From the NCBI GenBank assembly GCA_963971535.1, contig OZ020593.1, positions 14,668,904-14,732,903 of the forward strand: a stretch of DNA of 64,000 nucleotides. The letters are read 5' to 3'. Shown here in pieces: positions 31,401 to 39,257 of the stretch. Position 1 is the first letter of the stretch. Each line of letters opens with the position of its first letter. The notes beneath the pieces were generated by a model. It was not told the DNA's origin and made no database searches. It saw nothing but the letters and a program-made list of their open reading frames with translations. Source of the DNA: Notolepis coatsorum (taxonomy: Eukaryota > Chordata > Actinopteri > Aulopiformes > Paralepididae). The position numbers and the translations under genes are program-made.

Positions 31401-34400
31401 TAGTCCTAACAGTGTTTATTATTAAGAGTCCGATAGTCCTAACAGTGTTTATTATTAAGAGTCAGATAGTCCTAATGTTTATTATTAAGAGTCAGACAGT
31501 CCTAACAGTGTTTATTAAGAGTCAGATAGTCCTAACAGTGTTTATTATTAAGAGTCAGATAGTCCTAACAGTGTTTATTATTAAGAGTCCGATAGTCCTA
31601 ACAGTGTTTATTATTAAGAGTCGGATAGTCCTAATGTTTATTATTAAGAGTCAGACAGTCCTAACAGTGTTTATTAAGAGTCAGATAGTCCTAACAGTGT
31701 TTATTATTAAGAGTCAGACAGTCCTATCTAACAGTGTTTATTATTAAGAGTCAGACAGTCTTAACAGTGTTTATGATTAAGAGTCAGATAGTCCTAACAG
31801 TGTTTATTATTAAGAGTCAGACAGTCCTAACAGTGTTTATCATTAAGAGTCAGATAGTCCTAACAGTGTTTATTATTAAGAGTCAGATAGTCCCAACAGT
31901 GTTTATTATTAAGAGTCAGATAGTCCTAACAGTGTTTATCATTAAGAGTCAGATAGTCCTAACAGTGTTTATTATTAAGAGTCAGATAGTCCTAATGTTT
32001 ATTATTAAGAGTCAGACAGTCCTAACAGTGTTTATTAAGAGTCAGATAGTCCTAACAGTGTTTATTATTAAGAGTCAGACAGTCCTATCTAACAGTGTTT
32101 ATTATTAAGAGTCAGACAGTCTTAACAGTGTTTATGATTAAGAGTCAGATAGTCCTAACAGTGTTTATTATTAAGAGTCAGACAGTCCTAACAGTGTTTA
32201 TCATTAAGAGTCAGATAGTCCTAACAGTGTTTATTATTAAGAGTCAGATAGTCCCAACAGTGTTTATTATTAAGAGTCAGATAGTCCCAACAGTGTTTAT
32301 TATTAAGAGTCAGATAGTCCTAACAGTGTTTATTATTAAGAGTCAGATAGTCCTAATGTTTATTATTAAGAGTCAGACAGTCCTAACAGTGTTTATTAAG
32401 AGTCAGATAGTCCCAACAGTGTTTATTATTAAGAGTCAGATAGTCCTAACAGTGTTTATCATTAAGAGTCAGATAGTCCTAACAGTGTTTATTATTAAGT
32501 GTCAGATAGTCCTAACAGTGTTTATCATTAAGAGTCAGATAGTCCTAACAGTGTTTATTATTAAGAGTCAGATAGTCCTAACAGTGTTTATTATTAAGAG
32601 TCAGATAGTCCCAACAGTGTTTATTATTAAGAGTCGGATAGTCCTAACAGTGTTTATTATTAAGAGTCAGATAGTCCTGGGCGGCTAGGTGGTGTAGTGG
32701 TCTAAGGCACTCGCCACCAGTGTGGAGACGCTAGGATTCGCGTGTTCGAATCCAGCTCTCCACATTGTTTTTCAGTTTGGCTGGTCGTCCGCAGTAATAC
32801 ACATTGGCCGTATTACGGGGAGGGAAAAACTGAAGGGTGGGGATCGAACGTTGTGAACAAGCGACTCCTACAAGTCGGTTGGTGCGCCTGCGCAGTAGAA
32901 TCAGGAAGTGTCGGGGGCAGCGTGAGCCTCCCACGCGTTACTCCTCGACACTGAGAGGTCGAGCTGCGCAGGTGAAAAGATGCGACTGCTGTTACCTCAA
33001 GTACCGGAGGGGACTTGTGCTATGTATGACTTAGTCCTCACTGCAGCCGGCTTGTGGGAGGCAAGAAACAGCGTTCGTGACAGGGGAGGGTTGAATTGGA
33101 TGATACGAAATTGGGATGGGAGAAAATATAGAAAAATGGGAGAAAAAGTGGATCAAAAAAAAAAAAGAGTCAGATAGTCCTAACAGTGTTTATTATTAAG
33201 AGTCTGTTGTTACTTTGAGCCCCGCTGACGCCGTCTGTTGTTGTGTTGTCAGGGGCAACACAGCAAGGAGGAGGAGCAAGGAGCGCTCCAGGAGCCCTCG
33301 GAGGAAAGCCCCGCCTCCTCCCTCGCCAAAGAGGTAACCATCCACACACCTATTCTCCAATACTCAGTTTCTGTCTACCCCCTCCTCCCCCCCCCCCCCC
33401 CCCCCCCCCCAGCTCACCATCCCATCACCCCTCCTCCCCTGTCACTTTCCCACCTGGACAGACCAAACCACACCCATTTGGCTCATTTTGTATAAATGTA
33501 TAGGAATCTCATGTCTCGCGGAGCCCGTTATGAGAGCGCCCCCACCTGGCCAGGGGTTTCGCCGGGTGTCTCGAGCCAAGTCTCCCGGGCTGTAAAGCTA
33601 AATAAACCTGTGTTGACTTAAGTCTACATTTGACTGAGTACATCTTTTGATCCGGGTAAATTCCCCCCCCCCACACGGTCCTCCTGGGCAGACCTTCCAT
33701 CATTAATGGTCTCATGGCAGATTCTGTTTATTTTAACATTTTATGTTGGATTAAAATCTATTGTCGTTATACAGCGCAAGTGCAATCCAACCAGAGTGCA
33801 AATGCAACTGATCTGTACCAAACAAAGATGTTTTTTTTTTTTTTTATCCACTTTTTCTCCCATTTTCTATATTTTCTCCCATCCCAATTTCGTATCATCC
33901 AATTCAACCCTCCCCTGTCACGAACGCTGTTTCTTGCCTCCCACAAGCCGGCTGCAATGTGGACTAAGTCATACATAGCACAAGTCCCCTCCGGTACTTG
34001 AGGTAACAGCAGTCGCATCTTTTCACCTGCGCAGCTCGATCTCTCAGTGGCGAGGAGTAACGCGTGGGAGGCTCACGCTGCCCCCGACACTTCCTGATTC
34101 TACTGCGCAGGCGCACCAACCGATCTGTAGGAGTCGCTGTCCACAACGCCCGATCCCCACCCATCAGTTTCCCACCCCCTAATACGGCCAATGTGTATTA
34201 GTACGGACGACCAGCTAAACTGAAAGCAATGTGGAGCGCTGGGCTCGAACAGGCGAGTCCAGCGTCTCCGTCATTCGTGGCGAGCGCCTTGCCCACTACG
34301 CCACGTAGCCGCCTAACAAAGATGTTTTCTTATGTCTGTAGGAGGCTCTCTGTACGCCAGGACATCGGCAGCATGGCAATATTTAATAAAGATATTGCGC

Positions 34401-37400
34401 GTCCTGCGATTTTTGAATATTGCACACTACTAGGCCATATTTTGATGAATTCGGCTACGTTTCTCAGCCCCACCGAGGGGCAGTTGTCGGAGCCATCGTG
34501 GGTCGCCGTGGTCACCGTTGTATTTATTAACCCCTCGACTCTTCCAGGGGGAGGGGGAAGGAGCGGCGGGGGAGGGAGCGGAGCAAGGAGAGACGGGAGC
34601 GCTCCACGTCGAGAAAGAAGAGCAGCCGAGACGAGGAGAAGACCAACCAACGCAAGACGAGACCCGTCCACGGAGGACATCCCCCGAAACCCATCCAGGT
34701 AGGACGTCCCCCGAAAACACTCCTGATCAAATGTATTTTTTGTAAAGCCCGAAATCACAAGTTAATGTCTTGGCCGCCCGGGCAAGTCTTCTTTTAAACG
34801 AGTCGACGAGAAGAAACATCACAATAAATCAAGAACAAACAGAAAAAAACACCATGAAATCCAAAATAAAGTGTTAAATAAATAAATGCAACACTCCCAG
34901 ACATACGAATGGAGGAAAAACTCACAAAAAACCTAGCAATAGGAAAAAAGCACCACAGTCAATGTGGAGGAGAGAAACCTTAGACGGCCCGTTCAAGGGG
35001 GGATCCCCCTTCTTAGATGTGGGTGATAGTAGTGTCGCTATGGATGATCGATGGGGGAAGAATAAAACGGGCGAAATAGTTGGTATGTATGTGCATATAC
35101 GTGTAATAAAACACATATGTACATGCAATGGCAACTGGGGTACATTAGAATTTTTTTTTAAAGATTTAAATAGAATAGAGCTAAGAACAACAACAAAAGA
35201 AAAAGCATGGGGGAAACGAGCGCTAGTATGAACATGCTGTTCCGTCATATATCCTCCTCCCACTACGCTGAGCCGTACCGACGCGTGAAGGCCGATGACC
35301 ACGAAGATCATATCCGCTCCGTCTGGAAATATGACACCTTGATAACCACCAGGGAGCGATCAGTTCCTGTTTAGGGTTGTTGTACTTCAGAGTCTAGTGG
35401 GGGACAACATTACACCTTTTTTGACACGTCATCGTTTAGCATCGATAACAGTCCGCAGAGACGACGACACAAGTACAGAGTTCTCATAGTTTGAAGCATG
35501 AGGATCGATCGATCTCTATAGCCCTTTTCAGACACATTGCAAATAAGTTAAAATAAACATTTGAAATTAAATGAAAAAAGTGTCAACATTGTTCCGTACA
35601 GAGTGAAATAAACGACCAACAGTGTTCCGTACAACAGAGTGAAATAAACGACCAACATGTTCCGTACAACAGAGTGAAATAAACCACCAACAGTGTTCCG
35701 TACAGTGCAAAAACACGATGTTATGCCGTGAAACTGTATATTTATTGTTTAGAATAATTTATGCAAATATAGTTTTGTTTCAGAAAATATGTTTTCCCTC
35801 GTTTTTTTTTTACCGGCAACTACGCTGTGTAGTGTACTATAGTGTAGTGTACTATTAATTGTTACACGGCTGAACTGCATTTCAAAGGGGAGGGATTTTC
35901 GATTAGCATTGTAATAGTTCCCAGTGTCGATCGAATAGTAATTTTGTGAGTTTTCCCATCCCTCCCTATTTGTTATTGATAAGATTGTTAACACTTTGAG
36001 CGCTACGCCTGGTTTTCCGTTTTACCGGCTGAATGCCACCATCGGCGCCAATGTTAACGTTAATATCGCCTAATCTATGTTTTAAATTATGGCTATGTGT
36101 CTAATCTGCCCATCGCATTATCAAATACTATTTTCCAGTCAGTGCTGTGAAGGCAGATTGTTTTTTTATCGCGTCGTTTCCGTTTCAGAGCAGTTAGAAA
36201 AGCCCCCGTTTTGATATAAAAAAACAGCTCATTCTGGAGCATTCTATGAAAATCGTCTTTTAGTGGAATATTCCACAACGTTGATATTCGTCGGCCTTTT
36301 TATGAATCGTTTTCAAATAAACGCTAGATGATCAATATTATACGTGCACGCAAGCACATTACGGCCGCGCACTGATAATCGCTCCGTTGATTTCCTCACA
36401 GACTTTTACAGTGAAACCGAAAGAGGACATTTCACAAAACAGCTTATAACTTCATCAAACTTACTCTGATTATCCTAACACTGATAACATAGAGTCCTTA
36501 CCTGACATCAGATGGTATCCAACTGGTATATTCCAATTCCTGATCACCATTCGAAAAAATCGATACGTGTATGGATCCAACGCGATACTGTAGATCTCCA
36601 TGATCAACGGGGATCTGAGGTTCCAGAATGAACTGTGGTAACCCCGGCTGGATCAGTGAACTGGAAAATGTGGAGTACCGGATTTTTTTCCCCATTTCAT
36701 TTTCATTGAGTCCATTCCAAAATCACTTATGTCATCTGGGAGACGACAGGGGGCGCTTTTTTCCACAGTGATCGCCGGCGCCCCTCGGCTATACTCGGGT
36801 AGGCTCGGGTGATGCAATAATTTTTCAGATCGCTAAAAAAAAATAAATAAAAAAAAATACGAGAAATCTCGTGAGTGGCATTCAACCACCTATAAAAAAA
36901 CCCGAGAAATCTCGTGAGTGGCACGGAAAGTGTTAATAAATATGTTGTTTAACACTTTCCGTGCCACAGGTCCGGTGCCCCGGAACTCCGTTGAATGCCA
37001 ACGCCCACTTCAATGATAGAGCTCTCATATTTGCGAACGCATAAACTACATCTTAAATTATGGCTATGTGTATAATATGGCCGTCGCTTATCAATGACTT
37101 GTTTGCAGTCAACATTGTCGAAACGGATTGTTTTTTAATCTGTTCATTTCCGTTTCATACCATTTTGAAAAACTCTCGTTTTTTGACAGTTTCAAGAAAA
37201 TATAAAGATTCTGTGATAATCGCCCTTTACTGGAATATTCTGGAATACACAAAAGTTTAAATTTTTCTGCCTATTTATGAATCGTTTTCAAATAAACGCT
37301 AGATTATCGATAGTATATGTATACTTATGCACGCTATAGAAGCGGGCTGAAAAATAGATTATCCATTTCCTGATCAGCACACACAGACACACACACGGCC

Positions 37401-38006
37401 CACGTTGATATCTCTGTGAAAAAAGCTCAGATTATCCCAAGACTGGTAAAATAGATTCCTTACCTCAGATCAGATGTTCTCCAAAAAGTTTATTCCAATT
37501 CCTGATCGCCATTCCAAATATCGATCGCGTTTATTGATCCAACGCTGGGTGGTCGAAACACCGATTCCACGCTGTTCTGAGGCTCCACAATGAATCCGTT
37601 CGTCTCGGGTGACTTGCCTGGAAGCAGGATTTTTACTACAGACGGTCCGTCTGTACTATGGTAGTGAAAGGGTTAACCGTCCGTAGTGTGGTTGTGGTAG
37701 TGAAAGGGTTAAGATGGAACCAAGTATTTCAATAATGGGGGACAAAAAGCTAGAATTGACGTAATCATCAAAACGGTGATTTTGTCCTTGTGTCGTGTCT
37801 CTGTGGTCTGACCTGCCGCCGCTGTGTCTCAGGTGGAGCGCGACTACGACCGGGAGGAGGAGAAGGAAGACGACGGGAGCGACGGGGACGGCTCGGCCAC
37901 GCCCCCCAGCGAGGACGGGACGTCGTCACCGCGCGGCGCCCACCACAACGGCAGCTGCAAGACGCACGCGGAGGACGGCGCGGCGGCGGCCGCGGCAGAC
38001 TCTTAA
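16357..38006 (+). CDS. srek1: srek1: splicing regulatory glutamate/lysine-rich protein (11 coding exons)
   Basis: SREK1 (SRrp86/SFRS12) is a nuclear SR-like protein that modulates splice-site choice by other SR proteins. Eleven exons join with consistent phases into 549 codons plus TAA. RRM1 is about residues 8-83 (VIQITNL as RNP2, KVCYIKY as RNP1). A Pro/Gly/Gln linker and an Ala run precede GNVDPSKINEIRRTVYVGNL. RRM2 runs about 223-300 with RNP1 TRFAFVEF at 264-271 and then INHSNNAIVKPPEL. From about 340 the chain is RS-rich (SRSRKSKRSRSRSRSRS), then ERRERSTSRKKSS, and an acidic end with HHNGSC, matching the mammalian HNGNC near-terminus. The long K/E-rich block I recall from mammals was not found, so the tail is shorter. 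The start ATG follows a CpG-rich 5' region. It lies between erbin (same strand) and a convergent cytokine receptor. Confidence 0.93.
16582..16715. repeat. near-perfect hairpin, 64-bp arms, in srek1 intron 1
   Basis: The left arm ataaaacaccagaatacatt onward to cagtacatg pairs with the right arm ending gaatgtattctggtgttttat. I see one mismatch (ggatacg/cgtatct) and a 4-base offset near the loop. It starts about 100 bp after the exon 1 donor. Confidence 0.95.
16720..17095 (+). mobile_element. LINE ORF C-terminal fragment and 3' UTR
   Basis: Matches 55.77-56.28 kb: aaaaagctaagaaagggatt, tggggttaactt, gtggaacaatgctg, gtttgtaaagctatttttg, then tcaaatattg and a TACTAC microsatellite end. In that copy the frame reads ISIIGVNLWNN, a non-LTR ORF2 end. 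Confidence 0.75.
17144..17277 (+). CDS. srek1: srek1 exon 2: second half of RRM1
   Basis: Acceptor tttttccacag. Encodes NAPLSFSSKVCYIKYREPSS then VGVAQHLTNTVFIDRALIVV and PCAEG. Donor G|gtgagt, phase 1. Confidence 0.94.
17991..18725. mobile_element. 735-bp TTAA-flanked DNA element with AGGGGC(A/G)GTTCACCC termini
   Basis: The left end aggggcagttcacccaaaat and the right end attttgggtgaaccgcccct are inverted and both abut TTAA. A large internal palindrome pairs tttccagaaatcaaggcctg with the region ending tcatgatttctggaaagag. A cctttattgatcccc LINE tail (about 18384-18460) is nested near the middle. Confidence 0.8.
18838..19215 (+). other. unexplained single-copy block with splice-like edges in srek1 intron 2
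   Basis: This stretch is neither low-complexity nor any repeat family seen elsewhere in the window. It starts after tgtgtgcatatcag and a cag|gttgcc lies near 19215. Joined to exon 2 (phase 1) it would read E-D-D-stop, so inclusion would truncate the protein. It could be a poison exon, an alternative 3' end, or merely unannotated old repeat. Confidence 0.25.
19463..19730 (+). repeat. 41-bp minisatellite, about 6.5 copies
   Basis: Unit tgttttgaatagggtttccg, then ccattttggagcactgataac. Copies differ by one inserted C and small changes. srek1 intron 2. Confidence 0.95.
19731..20669 (+). other. intron 2 remainder, no recognisable feature
   Basis: Mixed single-copy sequence before exon 3. No tandem repeat, inverted ends or coding pattern seen beyond simple T-rich tracts at 20330-20420. 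Confidence 0.4.
20670..20854 (+). CDS. srek1: srek1 exon 3: Pro/Gly/Leu linker
   Basis: Acceptor ccccacag, donor AAC|gtgagt. Encodes GKIPEEAKALSLLAPAAP, a stretch near-identical in mammals, then two related segments TLIPGGGLLPLPTP and GLVPGDGLLPTPSP that look like an internal duplication. A LINE tail begins only about 15 bp after the donor. Confidence 0.93.
20868..21400 (-). mobile_element. LINE 3' end with ORF remnant
   Basis: On the - strand an ORF remnant reads LLGKLPLYISRLLSF, then SELGKAAFSHYAPFLWNTLQ, a common teleost non-LTR ORF2 C-terminus. The 3' UTR (tttatttatccaggaatgtcc) reaches almost to the exon 3 donor. Confidence 0.8.
21408..21572. mobile_element. MITE fragment starting ggctacgttcacactg
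   Basis: Opposite-facing relative of 13870-14105 with shared end ggctacgttcacactg and internal tttggaccactttcatatg. Truncated by the next LINE. Confidence 0.55.
21576..22060 (-). mobile_element. LINE 3' end
   Basis: Starts caatcaatctttatttaatc. Read in reverse it carries the remnant text typical of LINE tails. No intact ORF. Confidence 0.5.
22078..22880. repeat. TTAACC-type minisatellite split by a LINE
   Basis: Units ttaaccaatttggtagtgtg and cagtgaaagg occur at 22078-22146 and 22689-22880. Between them lies a LINE fragment. The array ends only about 25 bp before the exon 4 acceptor. Confidence 0.9.
22147..22688 (+). mobile_element. LINE ORF end and 3' UTR
   Basis: Encodes the remnant [18 protein letters not shown] text (caagcgctaccggagcctc atggccagcac) and gggatgctcaatga, then a 3' UTR ending gacaaataaataacaaatg. 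Related copies at 4.56-4.69 (reverse), 26.4-26.8 (reverse) and 27.7-28.6 kb. Confidence 0.75.
22905..23159 (+). CDS. srek1: srek1 exon 4: Gln/Pro and Ala-rich linker, start of RRM2
   Basis: Acceptor gtgtcacag, donor CAG|gtatgt. Encodes QPLLPQPPTAHTPQPQ with a short Gln run, LNLPIASRVSAAVLEA and a run of ten Ala (GCA/GCG repeats), then GNVDPSKINEIRRTVYVGNL. The Q/P and poly-Ala parts look like coding-repeat growth relative to mammals. Confidence 0.92.
23300..23665. mobile_element. hAT-like MITE remnants (atatcggcc palindromes)
   Basis: Contains gatgcacgatatatcggccg and the inverted counterpart tcggtgtatcgtgcgatac, with a nested AT-rich core. Ends are not clean. Confidence 0.55.
24060..24370 (+). 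mobile_element. teleost SINE/LINE module with a small tandem repeat
   Basis: Carries cgccgtccttcggatgagac and gaggtcc, a motif common in teleost retroposons, and ends ctggttgaataaaggttt. Three copies of ctaattggctggtctgtaac lie at 24198-24285. Confidence 0.45.
24440..24925 (+). mobile_element. LINE-like 3' region
   Basis: Ends cctgcatttttgtgtatttg followed by acaaaataaagaactttaac, with cttacctcattttatattt and tgcaccttgaggtctcg-type text. Ends only about 20 bp before the exon 5 acceptor. Confidence 0.5.
24946..25124 (+). CDS. srek1: srek1 exon 5: core of RRM2
   Basis: Acceptor ccttccag, donor TTGAA|gtatgt, phase 2. Encodes TTTAEQLLEFFKQVGDVKFV, RMAGDETQPTRFAFVEFA and YNGVMFGDRPLK, almost identical to mammalian SREK1. 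Confidence 0.95.
25127..25200 (-). mobile_element. short cctttattgatcccc LINE tail beside the exon 5 donor
   Basis: gagatattcctttattgatc cccttgggg directly follows the donor. Only about 75 bp remain. Confidence 0.55.
25209..26225 (+). repeat. three units of the 33-bp satellite, split by a TTAA element
   Basis: Units ttaagagtcagatagtccta acggtgtttatta at 25209-25245 and the related copies at 26173-26220 are the unit seen in the 31.2 and 46.6 kb arrays. The piggyBac-like element at 25246-26172 sits in the TTAA of one unit. Confidence 0.85.
25246..26172. mobile_element. 927-bp TTAA-flanked non-autonomous element (piggyBac-like)
   Basis: Termini CACTTTCAGAGCC and the complement of CACTTTGGATGCC, TTAA on both sides. 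Closely related to 35992-36932 and 36953-37620 (shared aatatcgcctaatctatg, gattccacgctgttctga). The 5898-6816 element shares general layout and ends but diverges inside. Confidence 0.85.
26376..26850 (-). mobile_element. LINE 3' end with ORF remnant
   Basis: On the - strand it reads CKSRACRIMKDPHQPNNSLF and KLLRSGKRLLH, a teleost LINE ORF2 end, followed by the cctttattgattcccttggg tail. It ends about 20 bp before the exon 6 acceptor. Confidence 0.75.
26869..26999 (+). CDS. srek1: srek1 exon 6: end of RRM2 and helix
   Basis: Acceptor cctccag, donor CCAG|gtacag, phase 1. Encodes INHSNNAIVKPPELTPQAAA, KELEDVMKRVREAQS and AAIEP, matching mammals closely. The final bases and donor seed the tandem array that follows. 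Confidence 0.95.
26985..27712 (+). repeat. 46-bp minisatellite built on the exon 6 splice donor, about 16 copies
   Basis: Each unit contains ccatcgagccaggt(g/a)cac followed by cccctcatccatcctac and actcactgcc. The first member is the true exon end ccattgagccag|gtacag. Unit length is mostly 46 bp, with a few 48-50 bp variants. Confidence 0.95.
27713..28590 (+). mobile_element. LINE ORF end and 3' UTR, interrupted by a MITE
   Basis: Carries gtcaggcaagcgctacttga, ccatcaggacgctcaatgac and the tail cacaatctcagggggctcat to gacaaataaaacaaaac. The MITE at 27991-28398 splits it. Confidence 0.75.
27991..28398. mobile_element. 408-bp MITE, near-identical twin of 7366-7780
   Basis: Same CCGTAATTCCTCTAATAG termini and TA flanks. 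It differs mainly by a 7-bp deletion after the left terminal repeat and isolated substitutions. Confidence 0.88.
28635..28749 (+). CDS. srek1: srek1 exon 7: RS domain
   Basis: Acceptor tctttccag, donor CACAG|gtgagc, phase 2. Encodes EEKEEKKRSSSRSRKSKRSR then SRSRSRSKTRRKRSRSSHR, dipeptide RS repeats. Confidence 0.93.
28760..29485 (+). other. srek1 intron 7, no recognisable feature
   Basis: AT-rich single-copy sequence. No tandem unit, terminal inverted repeat or coding pattern was seen. Confidence 0.4.
29490..29760 (-). mobile_element. LINE-like 3' fragment
   Basis: Matches 34725-35045: caaatgtatttgtaaggccc, cgagaagaaacatcacaata, gagaaaccttaga and ccgttcaaggggggatc. Orientation inferred from the usual position of this block in teleost LINEs and is uncertain. 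Confidence 0.5.
30020..30086 (+). mobile_element. V-SINE/L2-type 3' tail
   Basis: aacttgtaagtcgctttgg then gataaaagcatcagctaaatg. Tail only. Confidence 0.55.
30236..30352 (+). CDS. srek1: srek1 exon 8: RS/Arg-rich region
   Basis: Acceptor ccctgtag, donor TTCAA|gtacga, phase 2. Encodes SNKPTPRARPRVNEPHSSRG, then GHRRRSRSKDKKRSRSPFK. Confidence 0.9.
30687..30955 (+). mobile_element. tRNA-derived SINE
   Basis: The head has a B-box-like gttcgattcccac. The body has cgtgtcgaagtttccttgag and caagacacttaa, and the tail aaagcgctttagataaaagc then tgctatataaatg. Reverse copy at 11650-11908. Confidence 0.8.
31000..31130 (-). mobile_element. LINE tail followed by (AAT)n
   Basis: tcctttattaatccccatgg ggaaattc with a G run, then an AAT microsatellite at 31073-31102. 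Confidence 0.55.
31217..32678 (+). repeat. 33-bp satellite array, about 44 units
   Basis: Unit taagagtcagatagtccta then acagtgtttattat, 33 bp, so one frame stays open and would read (I)IKSQIVLTVF repeats that are not a gene. Variant units (acagtcc, gtccgat, short 27- and 30-bp units) recur in blocks: the block at about 31734 is repeated about 361 bp later. The same unit fills 46611-49446 in the other orientation. Confidence 0.97.
32679..33166 (+). mobile_element. full-length tRNA-headed SINE inserted in the 33-bp satellite
   Basis: The head ggcggctaggtggtgtagtg and B-box gtgttcgaatcc are tRNA-like. The body runs to a poly(A) of 12. The satellite text agagtcagatagtcct occurs both before the head and after the tail, as a target duplication or as adjacent satellite. 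Remaining satellite continues to 33204. Confidence 0.9.
33253..33333 (+). CDS. srek1: srek1 exon 9: RS region
   Basis: Acceptor gttgtcag, donor AAAGAG|gtaacc, phase 2. Encodes GNTARRRSKERSRSPRRKAP then PPPSPKR. It lies between two inverted SINE copies. Confidence 0.88.
33386..33412. repeat. poly(C) tract
   Basis: About 25 consecutive C within a C/T-rich stretch about 50 bp after the exon 9 donor. Confidence 0.9.
33832..34318 (-). mobile_element. same SINE family in inverted orientation
   Basis: A poly(T) at the left is the reverse poly(A). The head reads ggcggctacgtggcgtagtg on the - strand. aacaaagatg flanks both ends. Its 3' 300 bp are nearly identical to the copy at 32679-33166. Confidence 0.9.
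34548..34698 (+). CDS. srek1: srek1 exon 10: R/E/K-rich region
   Basis: Acceptor cgactcttccag, donor CAG|gtagga, phase 0. With the phase set by exon 9 it reads GRGKERRGRERSKERRERST then SRKKSSRDEEKTNQRK, resembling the ERRERERSTSMRKSS segment I recall from mammals. Another frame is also open but is not phase-compatible. Confidence 0.85.
34725..35245 (-). mobile_element. LINE-like 3' region
   Basis: Matches 29490-29760 and continues through ccttcttagatgtgggtgat and a run with gaataaaacgggcg. No intact ORF. Confidence 0.5.
35575..35715 (+). repeat. 36-bp tandem repeat, about four copies
   Basis: Unit gttccgtacaacagagtgaa then ataaacgaccaaca. srek1 intron 10. Confidence 0.9.
35992..36932. mobile_element. 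941-bp TTAA-flanked element (piggyBac-like)
   Basis: Termini CACTTTGAGCGCTACG and the complement of CACTTTCCGTGCCAC, with TTAA at both edges. The interior is related to 25246-26172. The right end carries two copies of cgagaaatctcgtgagtggc, the second just before the terminal repeat. Confidence 0.82.
36953..37620. mobile_element. truncated piggyBac-like element beside the previous one
   Basis: Starts CACTTTCCGTGCC after TTAA and follows the family to ccgttcgtctcgggtgactt, then departs. TTAACC-type units follow at once, so the end may have been replaced by them. Confidence 0.75.
37633..37712. repeat. TTAACC-type units
   Basis: Two to three units with gtagtgaaagggttaaccg, same as 601-1586. Upstream of the last srek1 exon. 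Confidence 0.85.
37833..38006 (+). CDS. srek1: srek1 exon 11: acidic C-terminus and stop
   Basis: Acceptor gctgtgtctcag, phase 0. Encodes VERDYDREEEKEDDGSDGDG, then SATPPSEDGTSSPRGAHHNG, SCKTHAEDG, six Ala, DS and TAA. Strongly GC-rich, unlike its surroundings. Confidence 0.9.
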   Translation: MERDYDREEEKEDDGSDGDGSATPPSEDGTSSPRGAHHNGSCKTHAEDGAAAAAADS

Positions 38007-38725
38007 CGAGTCCTGTCTCGTCACACGTCGGGACACCAGAGACATCAGTCCTGTCTCTTCACACACCAGAGACATCAGTCCTGTCTCGTCTCACACCAGA
38101 GACATCAGTCCTGTCTCGTCTCACACCAGAGACATCAGTCCTGTCTCGTCTCCCACCAGGACATCAGAGACATCAGTCCTGTCTCTTCACACACCAGAGA
38201 CATCAGTCCTGTCTCGTCTCCCACCAGGACATCAGAGACATCAGTCCTGTCTCGTCTCCCACCAGGACACCAGAGACATCAGTCCTGTCTCGTCTCCCAC
38301 CAGGACATCAGAGACATCAGTCCTGTCTCACCTCACACCAGGACATCAGAGACATCAGTCCTGTCTCACCTCACACCAGGACATCAGGACATCAGTCCTG
38401 TCTCGTCTCACACCAGGACACCAGAGACATCAGTCCTGTCTCGTCTCCCACCAGGACACCAGAGACATCAGTCCTCTCTCCCACCAGGACACCAGAGACA
38501 TCAGTCCTCTCTCTCACCAGGACACCAGAGACATCAGTCCTCTCTCACACCAGGACACCAGAGACATCAGTCCTCTCTCACACCAGGACACCAGATACAT
38601 CAGTCCTCTCTCCCACCAGGACACCAGAGACATCAGTCCTCTCTCCCACCAGGACACCAGAGACATCAGTCCTCTCTCACACCAGGACACCAGAGACATC
38701 AGTCCTGTCTCTTCTCAACTTTTTC
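38007..38725 (+). repeat. srek1: minisatellite in the srek1 3' UTR, about 19 copies
   Basis: Units of about 27-39 bp of the form gagacatcagtcctgtctcg, then tctcccaccaggacacca start within 20 bp of the stop codon. Two reading frames stay open for 350 codons because of the periodicity, but the phase-correct frame stops at 38004-38006. Confidence 0.93.
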
Positions 38726-39257
38726 CCAAACACACCATGCATGTGTCCATGCATGCACACACACACACACACACACACAAACAAGTCCTCCCTACATGCT
38801 CCTTACAGTATCACCGGCATCCTCCCCTCCTGTGGAATGACCCGTTTATAGTTTAGTGTCGGTTCTTCCTCTGCTTTGAAGTGCTGTAGTAATGAGTGGA
38901 TGCAGCAGACCTTTCACGTGTCCTCTGTGTGTGAACCAGTCGTGGATGATGATGATGAGTCTGATCACGTGCAGCTTTTTCTATTTGCATAAGCAACCTT
39001 TTACTTCTGTTAATTGTTGACCATAAATACATGTGCTTGGTTCTTTTTTTATAATTTTTTTTGTGGGTGTGTGTGTCTCTACTGTCTACGCTTACTTACT
39101 TACTTTGCTAAGCCTTCGTGTAATTCTGGTTACTGGTAGTTGCAACGAGAGCACACTGTCCTTGGTGTGACACGGCGGCGTGGAGGCGGAGTCTGTTTCC
39201 TAGGCAACGCTGCGGAGCGTGGGCGCCATGCAACATGTCTATTGTCGGCTCATATTG

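Noticed and set aside
31160..32688. Long open frames of 124-197 codons with IIKSQIVLTVF repeats
   Set aside because: They arise because the satellite period (33 bp) is a multiple of three. No start context, no splice logic, and the mirror array at 46.7-49.4 kb gives the same peptide on the other strand.
34229..34702. 157-codon + strand open frame over srek1 exon 10
   Set aside because: The open frame gives GGGGRSGGGG text, but exon 9 phase and similarity to ERRERSTS support the other frame.
37790..38856. Two 353-codon open frames spanning the last srek1 exon and its 3' UTR repeat
   Set aside because: Phase from exon 10 selects the third frame, which stops at 38004-38006 after the conserved acidic end.
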